Both the position numbers and the translations under genes were made by a program. Below, one piece after another: positions 9,827-18,807 of a stretch of DNA of 64,000 nt (within the stretch, counting starts at the first letter, position 1; each line of letters begins with the position of its first letter). This DNA comes from Rhizobium sp. CG5. Its GTDB lineage: Bacteria > Pseudomonadota > Alphaproteobacteria > Rhizobiales > Rhizobiaceae. The stretch spans positions 225,265-289,264 of the forward strand of contig NZ_JABAEF010000008.1 of NCBI RefSeq assembly GCF_023701945.1, read 5' to 3'. The notes beneath the pieces were generated by a model, which was not told the DNA's origin, searched no databases, and worked only from the letters and a program-made list of their open reading frames with translations.

Positions 9827-9840
9827 TTGACTTATATCAA
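9827..9840. promoter_or_regulatory. FNR/FixK-type anaerobox before ccoGHIS
   Basis: TTGACTTATATCAA fits the TTGAY-N4-ATCAA consensus. Its centre is about 62 bp upstream of the ccoG ATG, so a class II promoter with the box near -41 would start transcription about 20 bp before ccoG. FnrN (22575-23303) or a FixK is the likely activator. Confidence 0.8.
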
Positions 9841-9969
9841 GCAGCGACCAAGCGTCGCAATTCATAGGGTTTCTTCTATATCTAGCGATCGGAGCAGGTT
9901 TTCTTGGGATTTGCCGGAAAATGCGCCCATTCGAGCCGATCAAAGGCGTCTCGCAGCCGCTGGAAAGGC

Positions 9970-9997
9970 AAAAGCCGCGACAATATGCGCGGCTTTT
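9970..9997 (-). terminator. Rho-independent terminator after ccoNOQP
   Basis: Perfect 10-bp inverted repeat AAAAGCCGCG / CGCGGCTTTT with an 8-nt loop, ending in TTTT on the minus strand. It lies about 70 bp past the ccoP stop and should end the ccoNOQP transcript; it is symmetrical and could work in both directions. Confidence 0.8.
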
Positions 9998-10028
9998 CAA
10001 ACGGTCCTGTCAAGAACAATCGGCAGGC

Positions 10029-10057
10029 GCCGGTCCCCTTGACGCAAGGGGACCGGC
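10029..10057 (-). terminator. Strong hairpin directly after ccoP
   Basis: A 13-bp perfect stem (GCCGGTCCCCTTG with its complement) and 3-nt loop begin 8 bp after the ccoP stop. No T-run follows. It is probably a 3'-end stabiliser or part of a two-hairpin termination region with 9970-9997. Confidence 0.55.
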
Positions 10058-10065
10058 TGTTGTGC

Positions 10066-10929
10066 TTATTCGCCGCCGCCGAGCTGGTGCACGTAGATGG
10101 CCAGTTCCTTGACGGTGGTTTCGCCGAGGCGGGCGGTCCAGGCCGGCATGACACCGTGCTTGGGGGCTGAGACCTGGCTCACAATGCCGGCTTCGCCGCT
10201 GGCCTTCAGCCAGATGGCATCGGCAAGGTTCGGCGCCCCGAAATCGCGACCGCCCTTGGCATCTTCGCCGTGACAGGAGGCGCAATTTTCGGCAAACAGC
10301 TGCTTGCCGGGCTCCACCATGGCCGCATCGGCCGGGGTTCCGGTCAGGCTGACCACATAGGCTGCAACCTGCTTGACCTGTTCGGGCTCGAGAATGTCGG
10401 CAAAGGCCGGCATTTCGGAGACGCGGGTCTCCGGATCGGTGTCATAGCGGATGCCATGCGACAGGGTGGTGTAGATCGATTCCAGATCGCCACCCCACAG
10501 CCAGTCATCGTCATTGAGGTTGGGATAACCGGGACCGCCGGCCGCACCCGACCCATGGCAGGTGGTGCAGTTCACCTTGAAGGCGGCAGCACCGCCGGCC
10601 ACGGCAAACTGGGCCAGTTCCTTGTCAGCGACGATCTCGTTCAGCGGCAGGGCTGCGATCTTGTCGAGATAGACGGCCTGGGCAGACTTCGCCGTGGACA
10701 GTTCCTCGGTCAGAGCCCCACGGTTGGTGTAGTTCAGCAGGCCCTTGGTATTGGTCGTCAGAAGCGGCCAGGCCGGGTACGCTATCGTGTAGCCGATCGC
10801 CCAGACGATCGTCGCATAGAAGGTCCAGACCCACCAGCGCGGCATCGGGTTGTTCAGTTCGCGGATGCCATCCCACTCGTGGCCAGTGGTTTCGACGCCA
10901 CTGATTTCGTCAATATGCTTTCCAGACAT
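10066..10929 (-). CDS. ccoP: cbb3 cytochrome oxidase subunit III, dihaem cytochrome c
   Basis: 287 residues. One N-terminal membrane helix (about 33-55) anchors a periplasmic domain with two haem-c sites, CTTCH at 121-125 and CASCH at 216-220, and methionine ligand regions (EMPAFADI, GVMPAW). CcoP passes electrons from the bc1 complex or cytochromes to CcoO/CcoN. Start MSGKHIDEISGVETTGHEWD is typical of FixP. It follows ccoQ with a 3-bp gap. Confidence 0.97.
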   Translation of the reverse strand: MSGKHIDEISGVETTGHEWDGIRELNNPMPRWWVWTFYATIVWAIGYTIAYPAWPLLTTNTKGLLNYTNRGALTEELSTAKSAQAVYLDKIAALPLNEIVADKELAQFAVAGGAAAFKVNCTTCHGSGAAGGPGYPNLNDDDWLWGGDLESIYTTLSHGIRYDTDPETRVSEMPAFADILEPEQVKQVAAYVVSLTGTPADAAMVEPGKQLFAENCASCHGEDAKGGRDFGAPNLADAIWLKASGEAGIVSQVSAPKHGVMPAWTARLGETTVKELAIYVHQLGGGE

Positions 10930-10932
10930 CTC

Positions 10933-11085
10933 TTAATCCTCCTTGAGAGGGATGCTTGCCGCGTCGTCGGCGGATTTCTTTCCGCCGGGCCGAAACGTGA
11001 AGACGATTACGCCAACGAAGAACAAAGCCATGGCCAGGAGACCCCAGCTGTCGGCGAAGTGGCGCATGGCCGTGTAGGTTTCCAT
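10933..11085 (-). CDS. ccoQ: cbb3 oxidase subunit IV (CcoQ/FixQ)
   Basis: 50 residues with one membrane helix (SWGLLAMALFFVGVIVFTF) followed by the short basic motif RPGGKK. CcoQ stabilises the cbb3 complex. The start METYTAMRHF at 11085 was chosen because GAGGAGG lies five bases upstream; an in-frame ATG 36 nt earlier would overlap ccoO. Confidence 0.93.
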   Translation of the reverse strand: METYTAMRHFADSWGLLAMALFFVGVIVFTFRPGGKKSADDAASIPLKED

Positions 11086-11095
11086 AACAGCCTCC

Positions 11096-11827
11096 TCAAC
11101 GATATCCGGTTGCGTCATCATACGTGGTGAAGTCGACCAGCGTGCCGAGCATCTGGAGATAGGACACCAGGGCGTCCATCTCGGTCAGCACGGCGGGATT
11201 GCCGTCGAAATCACCGACCTTGGCCTTGGGATAGCGGGCCAGAAGCGCCGCCGTGTCCGCATTCGGGTCAGCCTGGGCTGCCAGATCGGCCTTGGCATTC
11301 TCAATCATCTCTTCCGTGTAGGGAACGCCGACGATCGCATTGGCCTTGAGGTCCATGCCGACATCGGTGATCTTCAGCGGCGTGTGCTTCAGGAAGGAGT
11401 AGCTCGGCATGATCGATTCCGGCACGACGTCGCGCGGCTCGGTCAGATGCTGGACATGCCATTCGTTGGAATAGCGGTCCCCGACCCGGGCCAGATCCGG
11501 CCCGGTGCGCTTCGATCCCCACTGGAAGGGATGGTCGTACATCGATTCCGCGGCCAGCGAATAATGGCCGTAGCGTTCCACTTCGTCGCGGAACGGCCGG
11601 ATCATCTGGCTATGACAGACATAGCACCCTTCCCGGATGTAGATGTTGCGGCCGGCCAGCTCCAGCGGCGAATAGGGCCGCATGCCTTCCACCTTTTCGA
11701 TCGTGTTCTCCAGGTAGAAGAGCGGAGCGATTTCAACGATGCCACCGATGGTGACGACCAGCAGCGAACCGAGGAACAGGAGGCTTGCGTTCTTTTCGAG
11801 AATTGCGTGTTTGTCGAGAATAGACAT
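11096..11827 (-). CDS. ccoO: cbb3 cytochrome oxidase subunit II, monohaem cytochrome c
   Basis: 243 residues. An N-terminal membrane helix (about 15-37) leads to a periplasmic cytochrome with the haem-c site CYVCH at residues 68-72 and the conserved stretch [15 protein letters not shown]. CcoO relays electrons from CcoP to the CcoN active site. It lies between ccoN and ccoQ with short gaps and an AAGGAGGA-type ribosome site. Confidence 0.97.
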   Translation of the reverse strand: MSILDKHAILEKNASLLFLGSLLVVTIGGIVEIAPLFYLENTIEKVEGMRPYSPLELAGRNIYIREGCYVCHSQMIRPFRDEVERYGHYSLAAESMYDHPFQWGSKRTGPDLARVGDRYSNEWHVQHLTEPRDVVPESIMPSYSFLKHTPLKITDVGMDLKANAIVGVPYTEEMIENAKADLAAQADPNADTAALLARYPKAKVGDFDGNPAVLTEMDALVSYLQMLGTLVDFTTYDDATGYR

Positions 11828-11839
11828 CTCAAGTCCTCC

Positions 11840-13468
11840 TTATTCAGCCGGCTGAACTGCAGCGGGCACGACCGATCCAGGGATCGGGGCTTCCTGCCGT
11901 TCATAACCCAGGATCGTCATCGCCACGTTGTAGGCCATGATGATAGCGCCAGCGAGGTACATGGTGCCGCCCACGGCCCGCAGGACGAAGTACGGGAACA
12001 TGGCTGCGACCGATTCGGCGAACGAATAGACCAGGAAGCCCTGTTCATCGTATTCACGCCACATCAGACCCTGCTGGATACCGGCAACCCACAGCACAGC
12101 GGCGTAGACGACAATGCCGAGGGTTGCGAGCCAGAAGTGCCAGTTGACCAGACGCAGCGAATAGAGCCGGTTGCGGTTCCACAGCTTGGGCGTCAGGTAG
12201 TAGATGGCACCGAAGCTGATCATGCCGACCCAGCCGAGTGCGCCGGAGTGAACGTGACCGATGGTCCATTCGGTGTAATGGCTGAGCGAGTTGACCGACT
12301 TGATCGACATCATCGGACCCTCGAAGGTCGACATGCCGTAGAAGGCGATGGCGATGACCATCATGCGGATGATCGGATCGGTGCGGATCTTGTCCCAGGC
12401 GCCAGACAGCGTCATCAGGCCGTTGATCATGCCGCCCCAGGACGGCATCCACAACATGATCGAGAAGACCATGCCGAGGGTCTGCGCCCAGTCCGGCAGA
12501 GCCGTGTAGTGCAGATGGTGGGGACCGGCCCAGATATACATGAAGATCAGGGCCCAGAAGTGGATGATCGACAGGCGATAGGAATAGACCGGGCGTCCCG
12601 ACTGTTTCGGCACGAAATAGTACATCATGCCGAGGAAGCCGGCCGTCAGGAAGAAGCCGACGGCGTTATGGCCGTACCACCACTGGGTCAGGGCATCCTG
12701 AACGCCGGAGAAGACCGAGTAGCTCTTCGAGCCGAGGAAGGACACCGGCATCGACAGATTGTTGACGATATGCAGCATCGCGATGGTGACGATGAACGAC
12801 AGGTAGAACCAGTTGGCAACATAGATATGGCTCTCCTTGCGGGTCATGATCGTGCCCAGGAAGACGATCAGATAGGCCACCCAGACCAGCGTCAGCCAGA
12901 TATCGACATACCATTCGGGCTCGGCATATTCGCGACCCTCGGTGATGCCGAGGAGATAGCCGGTTGCCGCCATGACGATGAAAAGCTGGTATCCCCAGAA
13001 CACGAACCAGCCGAGCGATCCGCCAAACAGCCGCTGGCGCGAGGTGCGCTGTACGACGTAAAGGGAGGTGGCAATCAGCGCATTGCCGCCAAAGGCAAAG
13101 ATGACCGCGGATGTGTGCAGCGGCCGCATGCGGCCGAAGTTGAACCAGGGCTCGATATTGAGGTCCGGAAAGGCCAGTTGCAACGCAACGACCACGCCGA
13201 CGAGAAAGCCGACGACACCCCAGAAGACCGTGGCGATGACGCCGTATTTGACGACTTCGTCGAAGTATTCGGATTTCAGCTGCGCAGCTGTCTTGACGTT
13301 CGCGGGCGCAAAACTGGCACGACGCAACATGACGATCGTGCCGCCAAGCAGCGCGAAGAAGGCGACCCACATATGGGCGGCAAATAAGCTGTCATGGGCA
13401 AAAGCGACCCCGAGCAGCGCGGCGAAGGCCAGGACGGCCATCCCCATGGTCTCTAACGTATAATTCAT
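11840..13468 (-). CDS. ccoN: cbb3 cytochrome oxidase catalytic subunit I
   Basis: 542 residues with about 12 membrane helices; carries the low-spin haem b and the haem b3-CuB oxygen-reducing site. Typical motifs include [13 protein letters not shown] and [15 protein letters not shown] with CuB/haem histidines, and ATLLYG-type helices around [15 protein letters not shown]. Start [10 protein letters not shown] at 13468 has GGGGGA upstream and gives the usual length; an upstream in-frame start would add 20 atypical residues. First gene of ccoNOQP, with a perfect anaerobox about 120 bp upstream. Confidence 0.97.
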   Translation of the reverse strand: MNYTLETMGMAVLAFAALLGVAFAHDSLFAAHMWVAFFALLGGTIVMLRRASFAPANVKTAAQLKSEYFDEVVKYGVIATVFWGVVGFLVGVVVALQLAFPDLNIEPWFNFGRMRPLHTSAVIFAFGGNALIATSLYVVQRTSRQRLFGGSLGWFVFWGYQLFIVMAATGYLLGITEGREYAEPEWYVDIWLTLVWVAYLIVFLGTIMTRKESHIYVANWFYLSFIVTIAMLHIVNNLSMPVSFLGSKSYSVFSGVQDALTQWWYGHNAVGFFLTAGFLGMMYYFVPKQSGRPVYSYRLSIIHFWALIFMYIWAGPHHLHYTALPDWAQTLGMVFSIMLWMPSWGGMINGLMTLSGAWDKIRTDPIIRMMVIAIAFYGMSTFEGPMMSIKSVNSLSHYTEWTIGHVHSGALGWVGMISFGAIYYLTPKLWNRNRLYSLRLVNWHFWLATLGIVVYAAVLWVAGIQQGLMWREYDEQGFLVYSFAESVAAMFPYFVLRAVGGTMYLAGAIIMAYNVAMTILGYERQEAPIPGSVVPAAVQPAE

Positions 13469-13580
13469 TGTTGGAATCCCCCAACGGCTTGCTGATATCT
13501 CACAGATATACCTTCTGCCTCGTGGCATCGGGTATCTTCTGCCTTGTTTGCAGACTTGCCATTCATGGCGACAAGATACC

Positions 13581-13594
13581 TTGATTTAAATCAA
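13581..13594. promoter_or_regulatory. Perfect FNR/FixK anaerobox before ccoNOQP
   Basis: TTGATTTAAATCAA is a fully symmetrical site. For ccoN it predicts a transcript starting near 13546 and a leader of about 78 nt. The hemerythrin-like gene starts 180 bp away on the other side and might also respond, which is less certain. Confidence 0.88.
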
Positions 13595-13773
13595 TGCAAG
13601 CAACACGCAGTTTGCACACAAAGAATAACGGCAAAGGTGCAGGCTGGAATCCGTGACGAGGCGTGTCGATCGCTCAAAGGCAGCGACGGCGCGAACGGGA
13701 TTCCCAATACGTCCTGATCGCCGCGGTCACATTGTCATAAGCCCTTGCGGACCCTCAAGACGGAGATGCGGAG

Positions 13774-14295
13774 ATGCAATCAAACAACGGCATAGGCGGC
13801 CCGAAGGACGCGGCAGGAAAGCCGGTGCCTTTCTGCGCCTTGATGGAAGGGCGATCGCTCGCCTGGCTCAACCGCGCCCATGATGAACAGCTCTCCCTGT
13901 GTCGCGAACTGGAGGAAATCGCCGATTCTCTGCCGGGCAGCATCGATCGGCAGAAGTGCATCTATGCGGCCAAGGCGCTGGGACCGCTGATCCGCGGCAT
14001 CCATCACTACGAGGAAAACGTTCTTTTCCCATGGCTTGAGGGGCGCATTGCCAAGAGCCAGCCGCTCGCCGACACCCTCAGCCGGCTGAAATTCGAGCAT
14101 TGCGAGGACGAGTGCTTCGCCGAGGAACTGACCGATGCCCTGCTGAAGCTCGGCTCCGGGGAACCGGTCAACATGGAGGCGGTCGGCTACATGCTGCGCG
14201 GGTTCTTCGAGGGCATGCGACGTCATATCGCATTTGAACGGGAGCATTTGCTAAAGGAGATTCCCGAAGACACGGTGGTGACCGGCCACAATTGA
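13774..14295 (+). CDS. Hemerythrin-like HHE domain protein
   Basis: 173-residue cytosolic protein, helical, with the spaced His/Glu residues of the HHE cation-binding fold: NRAHDEQ (about 34-40), HHYEENVLFPW (about 77-87), KFEHCEDE (about 108-115) and HIAFEREHL (about 150-158). Such di-iron proteins bind or sense O2 or NO, or store oxygen. It is divergent from ccoNOQP and shares its upstream region, which fits a role in low-oxygen or NO physiology. GGAG lies eight bases before the ATG. The exact function is unknown. Confidence 0.85.
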   Translation: MQSNNGIGGPKDAAGKPVPFCALMEGRSLAWLNRAHDEQLSLCRELEEIADSLPGSIDRQKCIYAAKALGPLIRGIHHYEENVLFPWLEGRIAKSQPLADTLSRLKFEHCEDECFAEELTDALLKLGSGEPVNMEAVGYMLRGFFEGMRRHIAFEREHLLKEIPEDTVVTGHN

Positions 14296-14330
14296 CGGAC
14301 CGCTCCGGGTCAATGCCCGGATCGGGTCTG

Positions 14331-15104
14331 TCAGACGTCGCCCTCACCTGCCGGCTCCGGCAGGTCGCGTTCCTGCAGGATTGCGCCGATGACAGGGCCG
14401 TTGCCGGCCTGCATGGGGATGAAACGTCGATAGACGGCAACGTCACCCGACGGAAGCCTTCGCTTGCCGCGGCATTCGACGGCCTGGCCGTCAAAGCTCC
14501 CGTCAAAATTCCGCTTCGCCTCTCTTTCGAAACACGCCTCGCCCATGACATCGCTAACATGGCGTCCAATCAGATCCAGCGGAACCGACTGGACGGACGC
14601 GGCATAGGCCGCATTTGCATAGAGGTAGCGATAGTCGCGGGTCAGAACAAAAATACGATCCGGAAGGGCGTCGAGGATGGCTTCGTTCAGAACGATGTCA
14701 TTTTCAGACGACTGTCCAGCCGACCCTGCCCGCACGGGCATTTGCGGCGGCGCCCAATTGTCGAGCTGATTGCCGTCACCGAAATAGCGATCGAGAAGAA
14801 CGGCGAGCGCTCCGGAATACCGCACGACGCAGGAGCGATCGTCAGCGTCCTGACGAACCAGTTCGCTGAAGAATCCGAGCTGCTGATGGACCTGCTGGGT
14901 GGTCTCCGCCCGGTACTCGACAATCGCCGATATCAGCGGATCCAGTTGGCGATCCAGCAACAGGACCAAATCGTCATTGCCGACCCGCACCGCCTGCTGC
15001 AGCTGCCGAGTCCGCAGCAAAAGCGCATCGAACAATACTGACAGATGGCCGTCCCGTCCTCCCTGTGACATTGCAGACGCAACTACCTTTCGAAAGATTG
15101 ACAT
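14331..15104 (-). CDS. PAS-domain protein of unknown function
   Basis: About 257 residues from MSIFRKVVAS. The N-terminal half is helical without a recognised domain; the C-terminal half (about 145-245) looks like a PAS fold, with DALPDRIFVLTRDYRYLYAN and LIGRHVSDVMGE. No kinase, GGDEF or HTH output domain follows, so it may act as a single-domain sensor or partner protein. It is convergent with the hemerythrin-like gene. The start is uncertain: ATGs 81 nt upstream and 36 nt downstream are possible and no ribosome site is clearly better. Confidence 0.65.
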   Translation of the reverse strand: MSIFRKVVASAMSQGGRDGHLSVLFDALLLRTRQLQQAVRVGNDDLVLLLDRQLDPLISAIVEYRAETTQQVHQQLGFFSELVRQDADDRSCVVRYSGALAVLLDRYFGDGNQLDNWAPPQMPVRAGSAGQSSENDIVLNEAILDALPDRIFVLTRDYRYLYANAAYAASVQSVPLDLIGRHVSDVMGEACFEREAKRNFDGSFDGQAVECRGKRRLPSGDVAVYRRFIPMQAGNGPVIGAILQERDLPEPAGEGDV

Positions 15105-15458
15105 GCACTTCAAAGCTGAAACGCACTGAATTACGTCAAAACGGCAGGTCATAATGGCCATCGGTCCGTGCAATCGCATTAACATGAATAGGCCTCACAT
15201 TCAACCAAACAAGTTTAGGGTGACTGCATAGCTGCCCTGCATCAAGTACATCGACGCGATGGCGGACGACGTTGTTATGCAACACCGCTTAAATAAGCAC
15301 TTCAACTGATGTTAAATTAGAACTTCTATTTTGGCCTTGCCGCATCGACATGGGCATGCTGGCAAGGCAGCGGCATGCTACCGGCTCGGCTCCACAGCGC
15401 GATCGACCGGGTTCGTTCCACGCCGATCCTTGCGATCGGGGACTCTGCCTAAGGGATT
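15105..15458. other. Intergenic region, nothing recognised
   Basis: 354 bp between the PAS-protein start and the lpxXL stop, A+T-rich in the first half. It should contain the PAS-gene promoter. No RNA gene, repeat or convincing small coding region is seen. Confidence 0.5.
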
Positions 15459-16382
15459 TCAGAGTTGCCGCTTGATCGCCCAGCGGTCGTGATACCACAG
15501 CCATTGTTCGGGATATTCGCGGACCCACGACTCCACCTTGTCGTTCAGCAGCTGTGCGGTCGCCTGAACGTCCAGAAGCCCCGTCGGGTCGCGCGGTAGA
15601 TCGACCTTGGGCTCGATCTCGAGGCGGAAACGGTTGTTGGGCAGACGAATACAGCGGGCCGGATAGATCTCGCAATTGAACTGGCGGGCGAGCTTGGCCA
15701 GCAGCGGATTGGTGCGGACGTCGCGACCGAAGAAGGAGGTCGGTGCGCCCTTCGTGAATTTCTGGTCGACGAGCACGCCGACACCGCCGCCCGCCTCCAG
15801 CTGCCTTGCCAGCGCGAAGGACGAGCCGGCATGGGACGGCACGAGCTTGCCCATGCGCGCCTTGCGGAAGTCAAAGACCTTTTCGGCGATATAGGGATTG
15901 TTCGGCGGGCGAAACAGCACGGTCACATAGAGGCCAAACGCAGCGCCGGCCACCGGCAGTAGCTCGAAACTGCCGGTATGGGCGGTAAAGACGATGAACG
16001 GCCGCGGGTTGTCGCGCAGATCCATGAAGATCGGGATGCCGGAGACCTCGATTCGGCCCTCGCTCCCCTGCTCCGGATCGAAATCGAAGATCTGGTCGAG
16101 GAAGATATATTCCGCCGCAAGCCGGCCCATATGGCCCCAGCTTGCCAGCGCGATCGACTGGATCTCCTCGTCGCTCTTTTCCGGGAAGGCATTGCGCAGA
16201 TTGACCAGCATCAGCCGATGCCGGCTAAGCTTCGGCCCGATCCAACGCATCAGCCGATCGGCGAAGCGGATCGCCGGGTCGGCAGGCAGCAGTTTCAGGA
16301 CGCTCAGGAAACCGAAGATCAGCTGCGCCACCAGCCATTGCTGGAAGCGCCTAAGTGCGAGCACGAGGCGGGTGAGGATCAT
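15459..16382 (-). CDS. lpxXL: Lipid A very-long-chain acyltransferase LpxXL
   Basis: 307 residues, LpxL/HtrB acyltransferase family, inner membrane. A hydrophobic N-terminus is followed by the catalytic HX4E motif (TAHTGSFELLP) and a conserved VLVDQKF block. In rhizobia this enzyme moves the 27-hydroxyoctacosanoyl group from AcpXL to lipid A. It is the last gene of the acpXL cluster, starting 10 bp after the dehydrogenase. ATG at 16382 chosen because upstream in-frame codons overlap the dehydrogenase gene; a GTG six bases upstream is possible. Confidence 0.93.
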   Translation of the reverse strand: MILTRLVLALRRFQQWLVAQLIFGFLSVLKLLPADPAIRFADRLMRWIGPKLSRHRLMLVNLRNAFPEKSDEEIQSIALASWGHMGRLAAEYIFLDQIFDFDPEQGSEGRIEVSGIPIFMDLRDNPRPFIVFTAHTGSFELLPVAGAAFGLYVTVLFRPPNNPYIAEKVFDFRKARMGKLVPSHAGSSFALARQLEAGGGVGVLVDQKFTKGAPTSFFGRDVRTNPLLAKLARQFNCEIYPARCIRLPNNRFRLEIEPKVDLPRDPTGLLDVQATAQLLNDKVESWVREYPEQWLWYHDRWAIKRQL

Positions 16383-16392
16383 CTTCACCGGG

Positions 16393-17430
16393 TCAATCCA
16401 TCCGCAGGACGATTTTCCCGAAGACCTCGCGGGATTCCATGCGCAGCAGAGCCTGGTCGATCTCTTCGAGGCGGATCTGCGTGTCGATGACCGGATGCAC
16501 CAGGCCACGGGCCATCTTCTGCATGGCATTGGCCATGTTTTCCATGCGGCAGCCGAACGAGCCGAGCAGTTTGAGCTGCTGCTGGAACAGCATCATCAGG
16601 TTGACATCGGTCGAGACGCCGGAGGTCGAACCGCAGGTGACCAGCCGTCCGCCGCGCTTGAGGCAGAACATCGAGGCAGCAAACGTATCCTTGCCGACAT
16701 GTTCGAAGACAACGTCGACGCCCTTCTTCTTGGTCAGCTTGCGCACCACGCCTTCGAACCGGTCGACCCGGTAATTGATGACGTGATCGGCGCCCAGCGC
16801 CTTGGCCCGTTCGATCTTGTCATCGGAGCCGACGGTGGTGATCACCGTGCAGCCGATCTTCTTGGCGAGCTGGATGGCGGCCGAGCCGATGCCCGAGCCG
16901 CCGGCATGGATCAGGATGGTTTCGCCGGGCTCGAGCTTGGCATTGTCGAACAGCATGTGCTCGACGGTGCCGAAAGTGACGGGCGCAAGCGCTGCGGCCA
17001 CGGCATCGACGCCGGGAGGGGCCGGGACCAGCAGGCGGGCCGGAATGTTGATCTTCTCCTGCGCGAAACCGTCGAGGTGGAAACCATGCACGCCGGAGAC
17101 GTTCTCGCACAGATTGTCGCGCTTCTCGCGGCAGGGCTTGCACAGGCCGCAGGTGCGCGCGCCGTAGATGGCGGCCAACTGGCCCGGCAGGATGCTGCCG
17201 ACGCCCGGCCCGATCGCCTCGACCACGCCGGAGGCTTCCGCGCCGATCACCAGCGGCATCTTGCGCTTGGCAAAGGCCATGCCGCGCCAGCCCCAGACGT
17301 CGATATGGTTGAGGGCCACGGCCTTGACGCGCAGCGTCACCTCGCCTGGGCCCGGAGCGTCCGGTTCCGGCAGATCGGTGATCTCAAGCTTGCGGTCATC
17401 GATAAGCTGCAAAGCGCGCATGAATTCCAT
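16393..17430 (-). CDS. Zinc-type alcohol dehydrogenase of the VLCFA-lipid A cluster
   Basis: 345 residues, medium-chain dehydrogenase family. The structural zinc site CGLCKPCREKRDNLC and the NAD(P)-binding motif HAGGSGIGSAAIQLAKK are present. In the rhizobial acpXL cluster this gene (adh2XL) is thought to act on intermediates of C28 fatty acid synthesis, but its exact reaction is not settled. It is co-directional with the ketosynthases and lpxXL. Confidence 0.9.
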   Translation of the reverse strand: MEFMRALQLIDDRKLEITDLPEPDAPGPGEVTLRVKAVALNHIDVWGWRGMAFAKRKMPLVIGAEASGVVEAIGPGVGSILPGQLAAIYGARTCGLCKPCREKRDNLCENVSGVHGFHLDGFAQEKINIPARLLVPAPPGVDAVAAALAPVTFGTVEHMLFDNAKLEPGETILIHAGGSGIGSAAIQLAKKIGCTVITTVGSDDKIERAKALGADHVINYRVDRFEGVVRKLTKKKGVDVVFEHVGKDTFAASMFCLKRGGRLVTCGSTSGVSTDVNLMMLFQQQLKLLGSFGCRMENMANAMQKMARGLVHPVIDTQIRLEEIDQALLRMESREVFGKIVLRMD

Positions 17431-17472
17431 CCTTCGCCCAAGGGCGTTATGTCGTACCTATACGTCGTTGCG

Positions 17473-17523
17473 GAGCCGATTAAGCCGGTTCACGCGCGTG
17501 AGCCGATTAAGCCGGTTCACGCG
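17473..17523. repeat. 24-bp direct duplication at the end of fabF1XL
   Basis: The 24-bp block starting GAGCCGATTAAGCCGGTT occurs at 17473-17496 and again at 17500-17523, three bases apart. The second copy holds the last five codons and stop of fabF1XL; the first is a non-coding copy just after the stop. Confidence 0.9.
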
Positions 17524-18793
17524 TCATGACAAGGCTGGCGTTCTGGCCGCCGAAGCCGAAGGAGTTCGACAGGACGGCAGACACGCTCTGATCCCGCTTC
17601 ACGTTCGGCACGACATCCAGCACCATGGTCGGGTCGGGATTGTTGTAATTGATGGTCGGCGGCACCGTGCCGGTCAGCATGGTCTGCAGCGAGAACACCG
17701 CCTCGACGGCGCCCGCCGCCGTCAGGGTGTGGCCGATCATCGACTTGTTCGACGAGACCGGGATATCCTTCAGTGCCTCGCCGAACACCGCCAGCATGGC
17801 GCCATACTCCATCTTGTCGTTTTCCGGCGTCGACGTACCATGGGCGTTGACATAGCCGATGCCCTCTTCCGACAGGCCGGCATCGTCCAGAGCGGCGCGG
17901 ATCGTGGCGATCGCCGGGCCGCCGTCCGGCGAGGAGCGGGTGCGATGAAAATGATCGGCCTTTTCGCCGCAGCCGCGCATGATGCCGAGCACTTTTGCGC
18001 CGCGCGACACGGCCGATTCGAGCGTCTCCAGCACCAGGGTCGCGGCCCCTTCGGCAATCACGAAGCCGTCGCGATCCTTGCTGAAGGGTTTTGAGGCGCG
18101 CTCCGGCGGATCGTTCTGGGTCGACAGCGCCGACAGCAAGGCGAAGCGGATCAGCGCCTCGGCGCTGACCGAGCCGTCGGTAGCAACCGTCAGGGCGCGT
18201 TCCGTGCGACCCTGGCGGATTGCCTCGACGCCGAGCTGGATGGCTGTGGCGCCTGAGGCACAGGCGGTCGACAGGGTCACCGGCAGGCCGCGCGTGCCGA
18301 AACGGTCGGCAAGCCGCTCGGAGATCGAGCCGAACTGCACCGCCTCGAGGAATACCGGATCGGGCCGCTCGCGCATCGCCGTCAGGAAGCGCTCGTAGGC
18401 GTCGCCCGGATGGCTTGGCGGCGGGGCACGGTCGGAAAGCGCGAAACGATCCGCCCATTCCGGCTCGACCGGCGGGGCGGCCAGGAACAGCGGTCCGGCG
18501 AAATCGCCCGACAGGCCGGCGGCGGCCAGCGCTTCGATGGTGGTTTCTCGCGCCATGGCATAGGAGCGCTCGACGGCGTTGGCGGCGGGCAGGTCGATGA
18601 AATCGACCGTGCCGCTGATCCGCGTCGAAAGCCCCTCGGTCGGAAAACGGTTGATGGCATGGATGCCCGACACGCCACCGGTCAGCGCCGACCAATTGTC
18701 CTCAAGCCCCTGGCCCAGCGATGTGATGACCCCCATGCCCGTGACGGCAACGAGCGGGCGTCCGAGATGATCCTTGAAACGGGACTGCGTCAT
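17507..18793 (-). CDS. fabF1XL: Beta-ketoacyl-ACP synthase FabF1XL
   Basis: 428 residues, FabF/KAS II family. The full Cys-His-His triad is visible: STACASGATAI, NAHGTSTPEND and NKSMIGHTLTAAG. It should catalyse condensation steps that extend acyl chains on AcpXL to C28. It lies 14 bp after fabF2XL; AAGGAG stands ten bases before the ATG. Together with the cysteine-less FabF2XL it resembles a ketosynthase/chain-length-factor pair. Confidence 0.93.
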   Translation of the reverse strand: MTQSRFKDHLGRPLVAVTGMGVITSLGQGLEDNWSALTGGVSGIHAINRFPTEGLSTRISGTVDFIDLPAANAVERSYAMARETTIEALAAAGLSGDFAGPLFLAAPPVEPEWADRFALSDRAPPPSHPGDAYERFLTAMRERPDPVFLEAVQFGSISERLADRFGTRGLPVTLSTACASGATAIQLGVEAIRQGRTERALTVATDGSVSAEALIRFALLSALSTQNDPPERASKPFSKDRDGFVIAEGAATLVLETLESAVSRGAKVLGIMRGCGEKADHFHRTRSSPDGGPAIATIRAALDDAGLSEEGIGYVNAHGTSTPENDKMEYGAMLAVFGEALKDIPVSSNKSMIGHTLTAAGAVEAVFSLQTMLTGTVPPTINYNNPDPTMVLDVVPNVKRDQSVSAVLSNSFGFGGQNASLVMTREPA

Positions 18794-18807
18794 GATGGCA
18801 ACTCTCC

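Noticed and set aside
11384..13387. 667-codon plus-strand frame across ccoO and ccoN
   Set aside because: Shadow of real genes on the opposite strand; composition is non-protein-like (very rich in His, Asp, Arg).
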